Assembly (NCBI GenBank): GCA_937927915.1
Contig: CALGKB010000005.1
Location: 62,001 to 126,000 of the forward strand
Source of the DNA: an uncultured Pseudanabaenaceae cyanobacterium
GTDB lineage: Bacteria; Cyanobacteriota; Cyanobacteriia; Pseudanabaenales; Pseudanabaenaceae
Reading direction: 5' to 3'
Length of the DNA stretch: 64,000 bases
Of this stretch, positions 25,307-33,649 are shown piece after piece. Within the stretch, counting starts at the first letter, position 1, and every line of letters starts with the position of its first letter. The position numbers were made by a program, and so were the translations under genes. Below the pieces are notes generated by a model. That model ran no database searches, was not told where the DNA came from, and saw only the letters and a list, made by a program, of their open reading frames with translations.

Positions 25307-25963
25307 ATGAAAGTATTAGTTGTCGGGGCAACGGGTGCTACGGGACAGGCTGTCGTTCAGGAGTTACAATCTCGCCATATCCCTCTACGGGCATTAGTGC
25401 GCAATCCCTACAAGGCACAGGCAATCTGGGGTAACAGCGTGGAGATCGTGGCAGGCAATGTCCTCGATCGGTATTTACTGACAGAAGCGATCGGGGATTG
25501 TACCCACATCATTTGCACCACCGGTGCACGTCCGAGTTTGAACATCTTTGGTCCCCTGCAGGTGGACTATCTGGGCACCAAAAATCTGGTCAAAGCGGCT
25601 CTGCAGCAGAAAATTGAACATTTGGTCTTAGTCTCTTCCCTGTTGACTTCCGTCTTTTTCCATCCCCTCAATCTCTTTTGGCTGGTCCTCTTTTGGAAGA
25701 AGCAGGCGGAGGAGTACATCAAAAAGAGCGGCATTACCTACACGATCGTGCGCCCTGGGGGTCTCACCAATACCCCGACTACTGACAATCTGGTTATGGG
25801 TAGGGCAGATACCCTGTTTAGTGGCAGAATTCCCCGCGCGACTGTGGCACAGGTCTGTGTGGCAGCTCTCCTCTGTCCAGCGGCAAGGAATAAGATTGTG
25901 GAGGTAGTCACCAGCCCCACTGCTCCCTATATCCCCATTCCTGAACTATTTGCCCAAGTCTGA
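25307..25963 (+). CDS. Atypical SDR-family NAD(P)-binding protein
   Basis: The 218-residue protein has the glycine motif VVGATGATGQAVVQEL at the N-terminus. Further features of atypical short-chain dehydrogenases (the NmrA/Ycf39-like group) are VEIVAGNVLD, the YLGTKNLVKAA helix and YTIVRPGGLTN. It lacks a classical YxxxK catalytic pair in the usual context. Its role may be NAD(P) sensing or assembly of a photosynthetic complex, as reported for related cyanobacterial proteins, but that is inference. It starts 26 bases after nadA. Confidence 0.85.
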   Translation: MKVLVVGATGATGQAVVQELQSRHIPLRALVRNPYKAQAIWGNSVEIVAGNVLDRYLLTEAIGDCTHIICTTGARPSLNIFGPLQVDYLGTKNLVKAALQQKIEHLVLVSSLLTSVFFHPLNLFWLVLFWKKQAEEYIKKSGITYTIVRPGGLTNTPTTDNLVMGRADTLFSGRIPRATVAQVCVAALLCPAARNKIVEVVTSPTAPYIPIPELFAQV

Positions 25964-26028
25964 GCTTGACCCCCATGCCCCCTGCCGCTAAGCTACCCTA
26001 TGGTGGCGTTTCCCTAGGGGAGTTGTTA

Positions 26029-26877
26029 ATGGATGTCAGCATTATTATCCCGACCCTCAACGGCGGTGAACTGCTCAGGCGCACCCTAGCAGCTATCTAT
26101 GGACAACAGACAGACAAAAAGTATGAGGTGATGATTATTGACTCCGGTTCTCGCCCTGACACCCTGGCAATTTTCCAGGAATTTCCCGTCCGCCTCCACC
26201 AAATTCCTAAACACACCTTTAATCACGGTGCTACGCGGGACCTCGGTGCTAGTATGACCACAGGGGAATTCCTGATCTTCATCAATCAGGATGCGGAGCC
26301 GGGCAACGACCAGTGGCTAGAGGGGATGATTGCTCCCTTTAGGGACCCCCAGGTGCTAGCTGTGCAAGGGGGCATTAGGGAACGGGAAGATATGGAGCGC
26401 TTTTTCTGGGATTCCTGCGGGGAGCGCTTTTATTTTACTTCGGAGTCGAAGAACTGGATCAAACGTTACCACAATATGGGCTTCTCCACGGTCAATTGTG
26501 CTATCCGTCGTTCCGTGTGGGAGAAATACCCCTTTGGGCATATCGATATTTCGGAAGATAAGGCATTCCAGCGCCGTATTCATCACCAGGGGCATGAAAT
26601 TGTCTATAGTGAGGCTTTTGTCTATCACACCCACAATTACAATTTTCGGCAAATTTGGCGTCGATGCCAGGATGAGGGCTACGGCTGGCGTTTAGTGGGG
26701 GAAAACTACACCCTGGGACAGGCAATCCGCGATACTTTTATCCTCAAAAACTACAAAATTCTCTGGCAGGGTATCCGCGAGGGTAAGGTCAAACAATTTT
26801 CCGAAATAATTTATCCCTTTATGCGTCCTACGTGGGTTTATATTGGCAATCACTTCAATCGCGGGTTGGTGAAATGA
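26029..26877 (+). CDS. GT2 glycosyltransferase, rhamnosyltransferase-like
   Basis: The ATG at 26029 (MDVSIIIPTLNGGELL) has AGGGGAG six bases upstream and begins directly at the family fold. In-frame ATG 25975 and TTG 25966 are alternatives. The 282 residues form a GT-A enzyme with DSGSRPDTL, HGATRDLGASM, the metal-binding FINQDAEPG and DISEDKAFQRR. The HNYNFRQIWRRCQDEGYGW region suggests a relative of rhamnosyltransferases, consistent with rfbC elsewhere in the window. Its stop overlaps the trpD start (ATGA). Confidence 0.86.
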   Translation: MDVSIIIPTLNGGELLRRTLAAIYGQQTDKKYEVMIIDSGSRPDTLAIFQEFPVRLHQIPKHTFNHGATRDLGASMTTGEFLIFINQDAEPGNDQWLEGMIAPFRDPQVLAVQGGIREREDMERFFWDSCGERFYFTSESKNWIKRYHNMGFSTVNCAIRRSVWEKYPFGHIDISEDKAFQRRIHHQGHEIVYSEAFVYHTHNYNFRQIWRRCQDEGYGWRLVGENYTLGQAIRDTFILKNYKILWQGIREGKVKQFSEIIYPFMRPTWVYIGNHFNRGLVK

Positions 26878-27896
26878 ATTGGACGGATTTACTCAAACAG
26901 TTGCTCGATCGGCAATCCCTCACCCCAGAACAAGCCCGATCGTTGATGACTGGCTGGCTAGAGGGGGCGATTCTGCCGGAGGTGTCGGGGGCAATCCTGG
27001 TGGCATTGCAGATGAAGGGTATCACGGGGGCGGAATTGGCGGCAATGGCAACTGTGCTGCGGGAGATGGCAACTCCTGTCCCCAAGCTCAACCAAGAAGT
27101 GCTCCTAGATACCTGTGGCACGGGCGGTGATGGCAAACATACTTTTAATATCTCGACAGCAGTAGCCTTTGTGGTGGCAGCAGCGGGTATCCCTGTGGCG
27201 AAACACGGCAATCGATCGGTATCCAGTCGATCGGGTTCGGCGGATGTCCTGGAAGCCCTGGGAATTAACTTAAATGCTCCCTTGGCACAAATGCAAGCTG
27301 CCCTGGAGACGGTGGGAGTGACTTTCCTGTTTGCGCCCCATTGGCATCCGGCGATGAAGGCTGTGGCGCCCCTACGCAAAAATCTGGGTATCCGCACTGT
27401 GTTTAATTTGTTGGGTCCTTTGGTCAACCCCTATCGCCCTACTGCCCAAGTTATGGGAGTCTATGCCGCCCCTTTGCTGCACCCTGTGGCTGAAGCCCTG
27501 GGGATTTTGGGACTGCAACAGGCTTATGTCCTGCATAGCCGCGAAGGTTTAGATGAAGTGGGGTTAGGGGACATCACTGATCTCGTCCATCTACACCAAG
27601 GAAAGACCACCAATCTGGAACTTGACCCCCGCACTGTCGATATTCCTCCCACTCCCCTGACTGCCCTCCTGGGAGGTGATGTAGCAGTAAATTCTGTTAT
27701 CCTCACCCAAGTCCTGCAGGGCAAAGGGACAGCTGCCCAAACCCAATGCGTCGCTCTTAACAGCGCCCTCGCTCTTACTCTGGCAGGTCAATACCCTACC
27801 TGGCAAGCTGCCTACCCCCGCGCCCTGGAAATTATCCGCTCGGGTGCCCCCTGGGATAAACTCATGGACCTCCGCCAGTTCCTCGCCCATCCTTAA
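26874..27896 (+). CDS. trpD: Anthranilate phosphoribosyltransferase
   Basis: The ATG at 26874 overlaps the preceding stop and gives 340 residues. The family motifs are DTCGTGGDGKHTFNIS, the KHGNRSVSSRSGSADVLEALG phosphoribosyl-pyrophosphate site, and FNLLGPLVNP. It attaches phosphoribose to anthranilate in tryptophan synthesis. trpG is encoded 12 kb upstream, so the tryptophan genes are dispersed. Confidence 0.95.
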   Translation: MNWTDLLKQLLDRQSLTPEQARSLMTGWLEGAILPEVSGAILVALQMKGITGAELAAMATVLREMATPVPKLNQEVLLDTCGTGGDGKHTFNISTAVAFVVAAAGIPVAKHGNRSVSSRSGSADVLEALGINLNAPLAQMQAALETVGVTFLFAPHWHPAMKAVAPLRKNLGIRTVFNLLGPLVNPYRPTAQVMGVYAAPLLHPVAEALGILGLQQAYVLHSREGLDEVGLGDITDLVHLHQGKTTNLELDPRTVDIPPTPLTALLGGDVAVNSVILTQVLQGKGTAAQTQCVALNSALALTLAGQYPTWQAAYPRALEIIRSGAPWDKLMDLRQFLAHP

Positions 27897-27901
27897 ATTT
27901 G

Positions 27902-27931
27902 TTGCAAATCAGAATTATTCTGAGTTATAAT
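27902..27931 (+). promoter_or_regulatory. dps promoter with palindromic operator (PerR/Fur-like)
   Basis: A -35 like TTGCAA (27902-27907) and a perfect -10 TATAAT (27926-27931) are 18 bases apart. Between them sits the perfect palindrome CAGAAT-T-ATTCTG at 27910-27922. A repressor bound here would block RNA polymerase. The spacing and A+T-rich 6-1-6 symmetry resemble PerR and Fur-type boxes, and Dps-family genes are classic PerR targets. Confidence 0.6.
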
Positions 27932-27955
27932 CAACACAGGATTGAGGAAGCGCCC

Positions 27956-28414
27956 ATGCAGGAAGTGATCAAGAGTTTGCAGCGTCAGCAGGCGAATGCC
28001 TTGGTTTTGTATTTGAATTACAAGAAGTACCACTGGTTGAGCTATGGTCCTTTGTTTCGAGACCTACATCTGTTGTTTGAGGAGCACGGTGGTCAGGTAT
28101 TGGCAACGATCGATGAATTGGCAGAACGCAGTTTAGTGGTGGGGGGAGCGCCTGTAGCTGATCCCGACCAGTACCTTAAAGTTGCCACAGTCAAGCCTTC
28201 TAGCGGCACGTTGACTCTGAAGGGGATGGTAGAAGAAGCGATTGCCAATCACGATCGGGTCATTGATGAGTTGCACCAGGACGCAGAGATGGCGAGCAAG
28301 GGGAACGACATCGGTACGGCAGACCTGTTTACCCGCATTGTGCAGGTACATCAAAAACAGCGGTGGTTTCTGCGGGAAATTCTGCGCCAAGGGGACGGTT
28401 TGGTGACTAGCTAG
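27956..28414 (+). CDS. dps: Dps/DpsA-type ferritin-like protein
   Basis: The ATG at 27956 has GAGGAAG five bases upstream and gives 152 residues. Ferroxidase-type motifs are present: KYHWLSYGPLFRDLHLLFEEHG near residues 28-49 (histidine and glutamate ligands at the dimer interface) and IDELAERSLVVGG. Dps shells store iron, consume peroxide and can bind DNA. The upstream promoter contains a palindromic operator. The gene is separated from trpD by about 60 bases and is probably its own transcription unit. Confidence 0.9.
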   Translation: MQEVIKSLQRQQANALVLYLNYKKYHWLSYGPLFRDLHLLFEEHGGQVLATIDELAERSLVVGGAPVADPDQYLKVATVKPSSGTLTLKGMVEEAIANHDRVIDELHQDAEMASKGNDIGTADLFTRIVQVHQKQRWFLREILRQGDGLVTS

Positions 28415-28443
28415 GACGTAGGGAGGGCAACGGCTATCGCAGC

Positions 28444-28740
28444 ATGGTCCCGATGGTGATACTACTCAATCTTGCCCTTAGTGGCGTGTTGGGGTGGTTG
28501 ACCTGGCACTGCTGGCGGTGGTATGGGGGGACAAGGCGGGCTAGCCGCACCCTCGATCGTTGGCATCGTCAACTGTCCATCCATTTTCCCCTGTTCACCC
28601 TCAAGCAGCAGCGCAATCGTCTCTATCTTTACCAGTGGCAGCAGACCTACCGCCAAGCAGAGCGGTTGTACAAATGGGGGACTTTCCTACTATCATTAAA
28701 GAGGCGATGGCAGGGAAGACATGGCAAAAGGCGTCGGTAA
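28444..28740 (+). CDS. Small single-pass membrane protein
   Basis: This is an unrecognised 98-residue protein with one N-terminal transmembrane helix (about 5-27, VILLNLALSGVLGWLTW). A very basic, tyrosine- and glutamine-rich tail follows (LYLYQWQQTYRQAERLY, then LKRRWQGRHGKRRR). A second ATG at codon 4 is possible. Its end overlaps the next gene by 20 bases, so the two are probably translated together. Confidence 0.7.
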   Translation: MVPMVILLNLALSGVLGWLTWHCWRWYGGTRRASRTLDRWHRQLSIHFPLFTLKQQRNRLYLYQWQQTYRQAERLYKWGTFLLSLKRRWQGRHGKRRR

Positions 28741-29020
28741 GTTTTTGGGGGGTATGGTGATCGGCACAGCGATCGGTGTGGTCACCGGTATTTTGATTGC
28801 CCCCCGATCGGGGAAAGACACCCGCAGTTTAATTAAGAAGTCCGCCAAACAGATTCCCCTCCTAGCAGAAAAAGCCTGGGAAGAGACCCTAGAAAGGCTA
28901 CAGGAAGCGATCATTGCCGGGCGGGAAGCCAGCCAGAGACTCTACGAAATGAAAGAAGACATTGCTACTGTAGAAACCAGCGCCCGCTCAGAAGGGGAAA
29001 GACGTTCTCTTTTTGAATAG
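28721..29020 (+). CDS. YtxH-domain protein
   Basis: The 99 residues begin with the glycine-rich hydrophobic segment MAKGVGKFLGGMVIGTAIGVVTG followed by ILIAPRSGKDTR. That is the signature of the YtxH family: one membrane helix, then an amphipathic or coiled-coil tail. Function is unknown, though members are often stress-associated. It overlaps the preceding gene by 20 bases and ends three bases before the RNase D gene. Confidence 0.85.
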   Translation: MAKGVGKFLGGMVIGTAIGVVTGILIAPRSGKDTRSLIKKSAKQIPLLAEKAWEETLERLQEAIIAGREASQRLYEMKEDIATVETSARSEGERRSLFE

Positions 29021-29023
29021 ACT

Positions 29024-29653
29024 ATGACGACCGACATCAGCATCTTTCACAATGACTTACCCAGTGAGGTACTGCAAAGCTACCTGCAAAGTCCCCTTTT
29101 GGCGGTGGACACAGAAACAATGGGGTTAATACCAAGGCGCGATCGGTTGTGTTTGGTGCAGATGTGCGATGTGGAGGGGCAGATTAGTTTAGTGAAACTC
29201 GATCGGGGTGTGCGGTCAGCCCCCAATTTAAAACAACTGCTGGAAGCAGAGAATGTCCTAAAACTGTTTCACTATGCCAGGTTTGATATTGGTGCCCTCA
29301 AGTATCATTTAGGCATTGAGACCAAGCCCTTCTTTTGTACCAAAATTGCCAGCAAGTTAGCCCGTACCTACTCCCAAAAACACGGTTTGAAGGAACTGGT
29401 GCGGGAGTTAGAAAAGGTGGAGTTAGACAAGACAGAGCAAAGTTCTGATTGGGGCAATCCCTACTACTTGTCGGAGGAACAACTTGCCTATGCCGCCAAT
29501 GATGTGCGCTATCTAATCAGCATCTATCACAAACTAGTAGAAATGCTCAAGCGGGAGGAGCGTTACGAATTTGCCCTCGCCTGCTGTCAGTTTCTCCCCA
29601 CTCTAGTTGACCTGGATTTACTTGGTTACGAAGATATTTTTTCCCATCAGTAA
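29024..29653 (+). CDS. RNase D-like 3'-5' exonuclease
   Basis: This 209-residue DEDD-superfamily nuclease has Exo I LAVDTETMGL (D and E), Exo II FHYARFDIGAL (D) and Exo III LAYAANDVRYL (final D with the Y of the DEDDy group). The C-terminal HRDC domains of classical RNase D are absent, as in many cyanobacterial members. It probably trims tRNA or other small RNA 3' ends. The permease gene starts on its last stop base (TAATG). Confidence 0.9.
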   Translation: MTTDISIFHNDLPSEVLQSYLQSPLLAVDTETMGLIPRRDRLCLVQMCDVEGQISLVKLDRGVRSAPNLKQLLEAENVLKLFHYARFDIGALKYHLGIETKPFFCTKIASKLARTYSQKHGLKELVRELEKVELDKTEQSSDWGNPYYLSEEQLAYAANDVRYLISIYHKLVEMLKREERYEFALACCQFLPTLVDLDLLGYEDIFSHQ

Positions 29654-30684
29654 TGGTCTTTTTGTCCGATCGGTGGCGTTCCTTAATCAAGTATTGTCTG
29701 CTTCGTTTGCTGTTAGCCCCAGTGATGGTTTTACTGGTAGCCACGATCGTGTTTGTTCTGATGCGTTTAGCTCCTGGGGACCCTATTGACGCCATTGTGG
29801 GAACCCGTGCCCCTGCAGCAGTGAAAGCAAACTTGCGGCAACAACTGGGTTTAGAGGGGTCTTTAGCACAACAATACTGGCGTTACATGGGGGGACTGTT
29901 GCGGTTTGATTTGGGCAAATCCCTCTCCACCAGAGGGGAATCTGTAGGGAAAATTATTGGTGATTTTTTCCCCGCCACTGCAGAATTAGCCATCTATAGC
30001 ACGATCGTTGCCCTTGCCCTTGGTATTAGTTTAGGGATTGTCACAGCTACGAGACCGGGATGGGAATTGCCAGGTAGACTGTTTAGTATCATCACCTATG
30101 CCTTGCCCCTGTTTTGGGTGGGTATGGTATTGCAATTGCTGTTTTCTGTGCAACTGGGGTGGTTTCCCCTAGGGGGCAGACTGCCGACCACTCTGCAGAT
30201 AGGTAAAACAATCACCGGTCTGTACACGATCGATAGTCTCTTACAGGGCAATCTTTCTCTCTTCTTTATCAGTTTGCATCATTTAGTCTTACCGTCTTGC
30301 ACCTTGGGGTTAGTTTTAAGTGGTATTTTTGAACGCATTATGCGGGTTAATTTACAGGAGGCGCTCCAGAGTGACCATGTGGAAGCTGCCAGAGCCAGGG
30401 GCATTCCCGAAAGGCGGATTTTATGGAGTCATGGTATTCGCAACGCCTTGATTCCCGTTGTCACAGTTTTTGGTCTCACCTTTGCCGCTTTGTTGGGGGG
30501 AGCAGTGATGACAGAGGTGACTTTCTCTTGGCCAGGTCTTGCCAATCGTCTCTACAGCGCTATTCTAGGCAGGGATTACTCCGTTGTGCAGGGTATTGTT
30601 GTCTTTTTTGCCGTCCTTGCCACCCTCGTCAGTATTGTGATTGATTTGATCAACGCCCTCCTCGACCCCCGTATTCGCTATTAA
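29653..30684 (+). CDS. Dipeptide/oligopeptide ABC transporter permease (DppB/OppB family)
   Basis: The 343-residue integral membrane protein has six predicted helices. The N-terminal signature VLMRLAPGDPIDAIVGTRAP and the EAA-loop ARARGIPERRILWSHGIRNALIPVV near residues 240-265 define the DppB/OppB family. No second permease, ATPase or binding protein is adjacent, so the rest of the importer lies elsewhere. The start overlaps the RNase D stop. Confidence 0.93.
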   Translation: MVFLSDRWRSLIKYCLLRLLLAPVMVLLVATIVFVLMRLAPGDPIDAIVGTRAPAAVKANLRQQLGLEGSLAQQYWRYMGGLLRFDLGKSLSTRGESVGKIIGDFFPATAELAIYSTIVALALGISLGIVTATRPGWELPGRLFSIITYALPLFWVGMVLQLLFSVQLGWFPLGGRLPTTLQIGKTITGLYTIDSLLQGNLSLFFISLHHLVLPSCTLGLVLSGIFERIMRVNLQEALQSDHVEAARARGIPERRILWSHGIRNALIPVVTVFGLTFAALLGGAVMTEVTFSWPGLANRLYSAILGRDYSVVQGIVVFFAVLATLVSIVIDLINALLDPRIRY

Positions 30685-30878
30685 CGGTCTTCCTTGAAAA
30701 AGATGACCCAACCAAGATAGATAATGGCAGCCACGATCGCCAACAGGGCTAGTCCTGGTCCTAATTGAAACCGCAGCCAAAAGAGGAATCGCCGCACCCC
30801 CCCCAGCAACCACAGAATGATGACCACTGCCCCCACGATCGTAGCAATACCCCAAAGCAGCTGTACGCTTTTGTTCAT
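30681..30878 (-). CDS. Small two-helix membrane protein
   Basis: The ATG at 30878 is preceded by GGGAGCAATT, a reasonable ribosome site, and gives 65 residues. Two hydrophobic segments (about 5-25 and 40-58) are separated by an arginine-rich loop VRRFLFWLRFQLG. The end FFKEDR is charged. No family recognised. The 3' end overlaps the convergent permease by four bases. Confidence 0.65.
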   Translation of the reverse strand: MNKSVQLLWGIATIVGAVVIILWLLGGVRRFLFWLRFQLGPGLALLAIVAAIIYLGWVIFFKEDR

Positions 30879-30918
30879 AATTGCTCCCTGCACTCTAGGG
30901 AAAATTTTAGCAGCAATA

Positions 30919-32205
30919 CTACTCCTGGGAGTTCTCTAGGGAAGAGATACGCACCCGATCGATGCGGGGTCCATCAGTGGAAGCGACGGTAATTTCTAAG
31001 TTATCAAAGATGAATTGTTCCCCGGGGCTGGGAATTTTTTGCAGGTGAAACAGGACAAAGCCCCCCAAAGTTTGATAGTCCTCATGGAGGGGGAGATTTA
31101 AGCCGAGGGACTCATTTACTTCCTCAACACTCATCTGTGCCTGCACCAAAAAAGTACGTTCATCGATGACAGTAATCCCAGGCACTGCCTCATTGGGCGG
31201 TTCATGATCATCGCCGAGGATTTCCCTAATAATATCAGTCATAGTCAACAAACCCGCTGTGCCGCCATACTCATCTACTACCATCACCATTTGTTGATGG
31301 GAGCGTTGCATTTGGGGCAGCAATTCTGCCAGATAAATATCCTCCGAGACAAAGCGTACAGGGCGAATGTAGGGGGCAATGGGCTGGTCGAGGTTGTAGT
31401 TTTCCCCTGGCAATTTAGCACTGATTTCTTTCAGGTCCACAATACCCCGAATATCATCTAGGGATTCCCCCGCCACAGGATAACGGCGATGGTGGCTGCG
31501 GGCAACAGCATTAAATAGATCGCGCAGAGTAGCGGTCACTTCCAGGTAGTCAATACTAGTGCGGGGACGCATCACTTCTCCTGCCGTAATATCGCTGAAC
31601 TCAAACACATTTTTGAGTAGCTGTCTCTCTTCCGTCTCTAAGCCACTGGACTCGGAGGAAGTAGTAATTATGCGCTGTAATTCTTCGGCGCTGACAGCAC
31701 TATACCAGGACTTGGGGCTATATTCCATGCCCAACAGCCGTAGCAACAAACGCGTAGACTGACTCAACAGCCAGAGCAATGGACTCACCAGTTCCATCAC
31801 GATTTCACTAGGGCGGGCTAACACCAATGCCAGTTTTTCACTGTGGGCAAGGGCAATGGATTTTGGGACTAATTCCCCCAACACTATTTGCAAATAGACA
31901 ATCAAGCCCAGACTTATGGTTGGCGCTAATACCACTACCCATTCCTTTGACCCCAACCACTGGGAGACTTGATTAGTTAAACTTTCTTTGCCCACCCACC
32001 CCAAAGTCACACTGGCTAAAGTAATGCCAATCTGAGTAGCAGAGAGAAACCGATCGATTTGTCTTTGCAATCGCTGCACAACCAGGGCAGCACTAGACCC
32101 CTCATCCACTAACTGGTGCACACGGGAACGGCGGAGGGAAACAACGGCAAATTCCGCAATGACAAACAGAGCATTTACTAACAGCAGGGGAATGATAAAA
32201 GTCAA
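30919..32205 (-). CDS. CNNM/HlyC-type membrane protein (DUF21-CBS-CorC)
   Basis: The 428 residues have a DUF21 transmembrane domain with about four helices (1-190). Two CBS domains follow (about 205-325, VMRPRTSIDYLEVTATL, then MVMVVDEYGGTAGLLTMTDIIREI), and a C-terminal CorC_HlyC domain (from about 345, AQMSVEEVNESLGLNLP). Such proteins are related to the CNNM magnesium and cobalt transporters; the older name is hemolysin. It lies upstream of the small membrane protein on the same strand. Confidence 0.92.
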   Translation of the reverse strand: MTFIIPLLLVNALFVIAEFAVVSLRRSRVHQLVDEGSSAALVVQRLQRQIDRFLSATQIGITLASVTLGWVGKESLTNQVSQWLGSKEWVVVLAPTISLGLIVYLQIVLGELVPKSIALAHSEKLALVLARPSEIVMELVSPLLWLLSQSTRLLLRLLGMEYSPKSWYSAVSAEELQRIITTSSESSGLETEERQLLKNVFEFSDITAGEVMRPRTSIDYLEVTATLRDLFNAVARSHHRRYPVAGESLDDIRGIVDLKEISAKLPGENYNLDQPIAPYIRPVRFVSEDIYLAELLPQMQRSHQQMVMVVDEYGGTAGLLTMTDIIREILGDDHEPPNEAVPGITVIDERTFLVQAQMSVEEVNESLGLNLPLHEDYQTLGGFVLFHLQKIPSPGEQFIFDNLEITVASTDGPRIDRVRISSLENSQE

Positions 32206-32255
32206 GCAGCGTTGATGTCACCCTTAAGCGCCAAGGTAGTAAGATTCTACCACAC

Positions 32256-32483
32256 CTAAACGACAGCAACTTTAGGGGGCACAGAATTGACCTTGCGGGG
32301 CTTGTTGTAGTTTTGGGGACGCAGGACACGCCGATCGGAGGGATTGGGATTAACCTGTTTAATTGCCCGTCTGCCTAAGATAAAGCCCACTAGCGCCGAA
32401 CTGCACCCCACAATCAGCATTAAGAGGAACAGAATGCTGTAAAAGTCAAAACCCTTGCTTTTGGGGGAACGGGACTTGGGCAT
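32256..32483 (-). CDS. Small single-pass membrane protein
   Basis: This unrecognised 75-residue protein has a basic N-terminus (MPKSRSPKSKG), one membrane helix (about 13-37, FYSILFLLMLIVGCSSALVGF) and a basic proline-rich tail. The cysteine in IVGCSS lies within the helix and is not a convincing lipobox. It is separated from tRNA-Met by about 40 bases. Confidence 0.65.
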   Translation of the reverse strand: MPKSRSPKSKGFDFYSILFLLMLIVGCSSALVGFILGRRAIKQVNPNPSDRRVLRPQNYNKPRKVNSVPPKVAVV

Positions 32484-32523
32484 AGGTTTCCATTACACTT
32501 TGATTAGCATATAATGAAACTGC

Positions 32524-32595
32524 CCAGGGTTGGCTGACAGGTAAAGCAAACGACTCATAATCGTTGATATGTGGGTTCGATTCCCACACCCTGGA
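32524..32595 (+). tRNA. tRNA-Met-type (anticodon CAT)
   Basis: The 72 bases fold with a 7-bp acceptor stem CCAGGGT/ACCCTGG and discriminator A. The anticodon stem is AACGA/TCGTT with loop CTCATAA, and the T arm is GTGGG-TTCGATT-CCCAC. The CAT anticodon could serve elongator methionine or, if lysidine-modified, isoleucine (AUA). The sequence alone does not settle which. The opposite strand of its 3' half carries the end of tlyA. Confidence 0.93.
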
Positions 32596-33325
32596 TAAGC
32601 CAGAGCCAGTATTCCTGATTGCCCTTTTTGCCCGTTATAGGGGCGGGGATTACACCCTGCTGTTGCCAACCATACCCGATCGCTGCTTGCCTCACCTGCT
32701 CCACTGCCTCTAACTGCAGTGCCCGATCGCGGACTATACCCTGCTTGCCCACCTTATCCCTGCCCACTTCAAATTGGGGCTTCACCAAGAGGAGCATTTC
32801 CCGGGGGGGTTGCAGTAATTGCCACAGGGGGGCGAGGACTTTGGTGAGGGAGATAAAGGACAAATCCACCACTGCCAGGTCAGGGATGGGATCACCGGGT
32901 TGGTAGAGCTGCAGGGGAGTCAAATAGCGCAAGTTGGTCCGCTCCCGCAATACCAGCCGCGGATCATGGCGTAAAGACCAGGCTACCTGTCCATAGCCCA
33001 CATCAATCCCGTAGACTCTTGCCGCTCCCCGCTCCAGGAGATAGCCCGTAAATCCCCCCGTCGAAATACCGCCATCCAGACAAACCCGATCGGTTACCCT
33101 AATGCCAAAAGTTGTAATCGCCCCCGCCAGCTTTTCTCCCCCCCGCGACACATACTCGTATTGCTCCTTCAGACGAATAGCAGCGTCGAGGGGAATTTCT
33201 GTCCCAGGCTTATCAACCACCACCTCATCAATAAGCACCCACCCCGCCCTAATTACCCGTTGGGCTTGCTCCCGTGACCCCACTAAACCCCGCTGCACCA
33301 GGAGGACATCTAGGCGTTCCTTCAC
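32555..33325 (-). CDS. tlyA: TlyA-family rRNA 2'-O-methyltransferase/hemolysin A
   Basis: The GTG at 33325 (VKERLDVLLVQRG) is chosen because longer starts run through the upstream gene. It overlaps that gene's stop as GTGA. The 256 residues have an S4 domain (about 1-60) and an FtsJ-like methyltransferase domain with LDGGISTGGFTGYLLERGA, DVGYGQVAW and DLSFISL. The end ITGKKGNQEYWLWLIQ matches the family terminus. The final residues (GVGIEPTYQRL) are antisense tRNA-Met sequence, so the gene borrows its stop from the tRNA locus. The family methylates 16S and/or 23S rRNA. Confidence 0.9.
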   Translation of the reverse strand: MKERLDVLLVQRGLVGSREQAQRVIRAGWVLIDEVVVDKPGTEIPLDAAIRLKEQYEYVSRGGEKLAGAITTFGIRVTDRVCLDGGISTGGFTGYLLERGAARVYGIDVGYGQVAWSLRHDPRLVLRERTNLRYLTPLQLYQPGDPIPDLAVVDLSFISLTKVLAPLWQLLQPPREMLLLVKPQFEVGRDKVGKQGIVRDRALQLEAVEQVRQAAIGYGWQQQGVIPAPITGKKGNQEYWLWLIQGVGIEPTYQRL

Positions 33326-33603
33326 GGTTGGACACGATCGCGATAAATTTGGTAAGCAGCGATTGCCAAAGTACAATTGCCCACCAAGGTAAGAGTTGCC
33401 TGCAGAGTCACCAGCCACGTCATAGCGGGGTCATTGTCAAAGAGATGCCAAATACAGGCACAGAGAGCACCAAAGAGAGCGGGGAGCATTCCCCCTGCCA
33501 GGGGACGCAAAGAATGAGACTGCCAAAGAAGAGCTATGGCAACCATCCATTCCACTACGCTAGAGATGTGAATAACCCAAGTGGGGAGGGAAAGAGCATG
33601 CAT
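33322..33603 (-). CDS. DUF2499/Ycf49-like membrane protein
   Basis: The 93-residue protein has three hydrophobic segments. It follows the DUF2499 pattern seen in cyanobacteria and plastids: LSLPTWVIHISSVVEWMVAIAL, GGMLPALFGALCACIWHLFDN, then LVTLQATLTLVGNCTL. Function is unknown. Its stop overlaps the tlyA GTG by four bases, so the two are likely to be translated as a unit. Confidence 0.87.
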   Translation of the reverse strand: MHALSLPTWVIHISSVVEWMVAIALLWQSHSLRPLAGGMLPALFGALCACIWHLFDNDPAMTWLVTLQATLTLVGNCTLAIAAYQIYRDRVQP

Positions 33604-33611
33604 AATTGTAT

Positions 33612-33642
33612 ACTAAAACCCCTCTCCAGGGGGGAGAGAGGC
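33612..33642 (-). terminator. Terminator downstream of sodB
   Basis: On the minus strand CTCTCC and GGAGAG arms form a G+C-rich stem. It is followed by GGTTTTAGTA, a short T tract. It lies just past the sodB stop at 33650. Confidence 0.6.
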
Positions 33643-33649
33643 AGTGTAA

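Noticed and set aside
33325-33418. Longer start for TlyA at 33418
   Set aside because: It would run antisense-free through the neighbouring DUF2499 gene in the same direction. The S4 domain begins at the GTG 33325.
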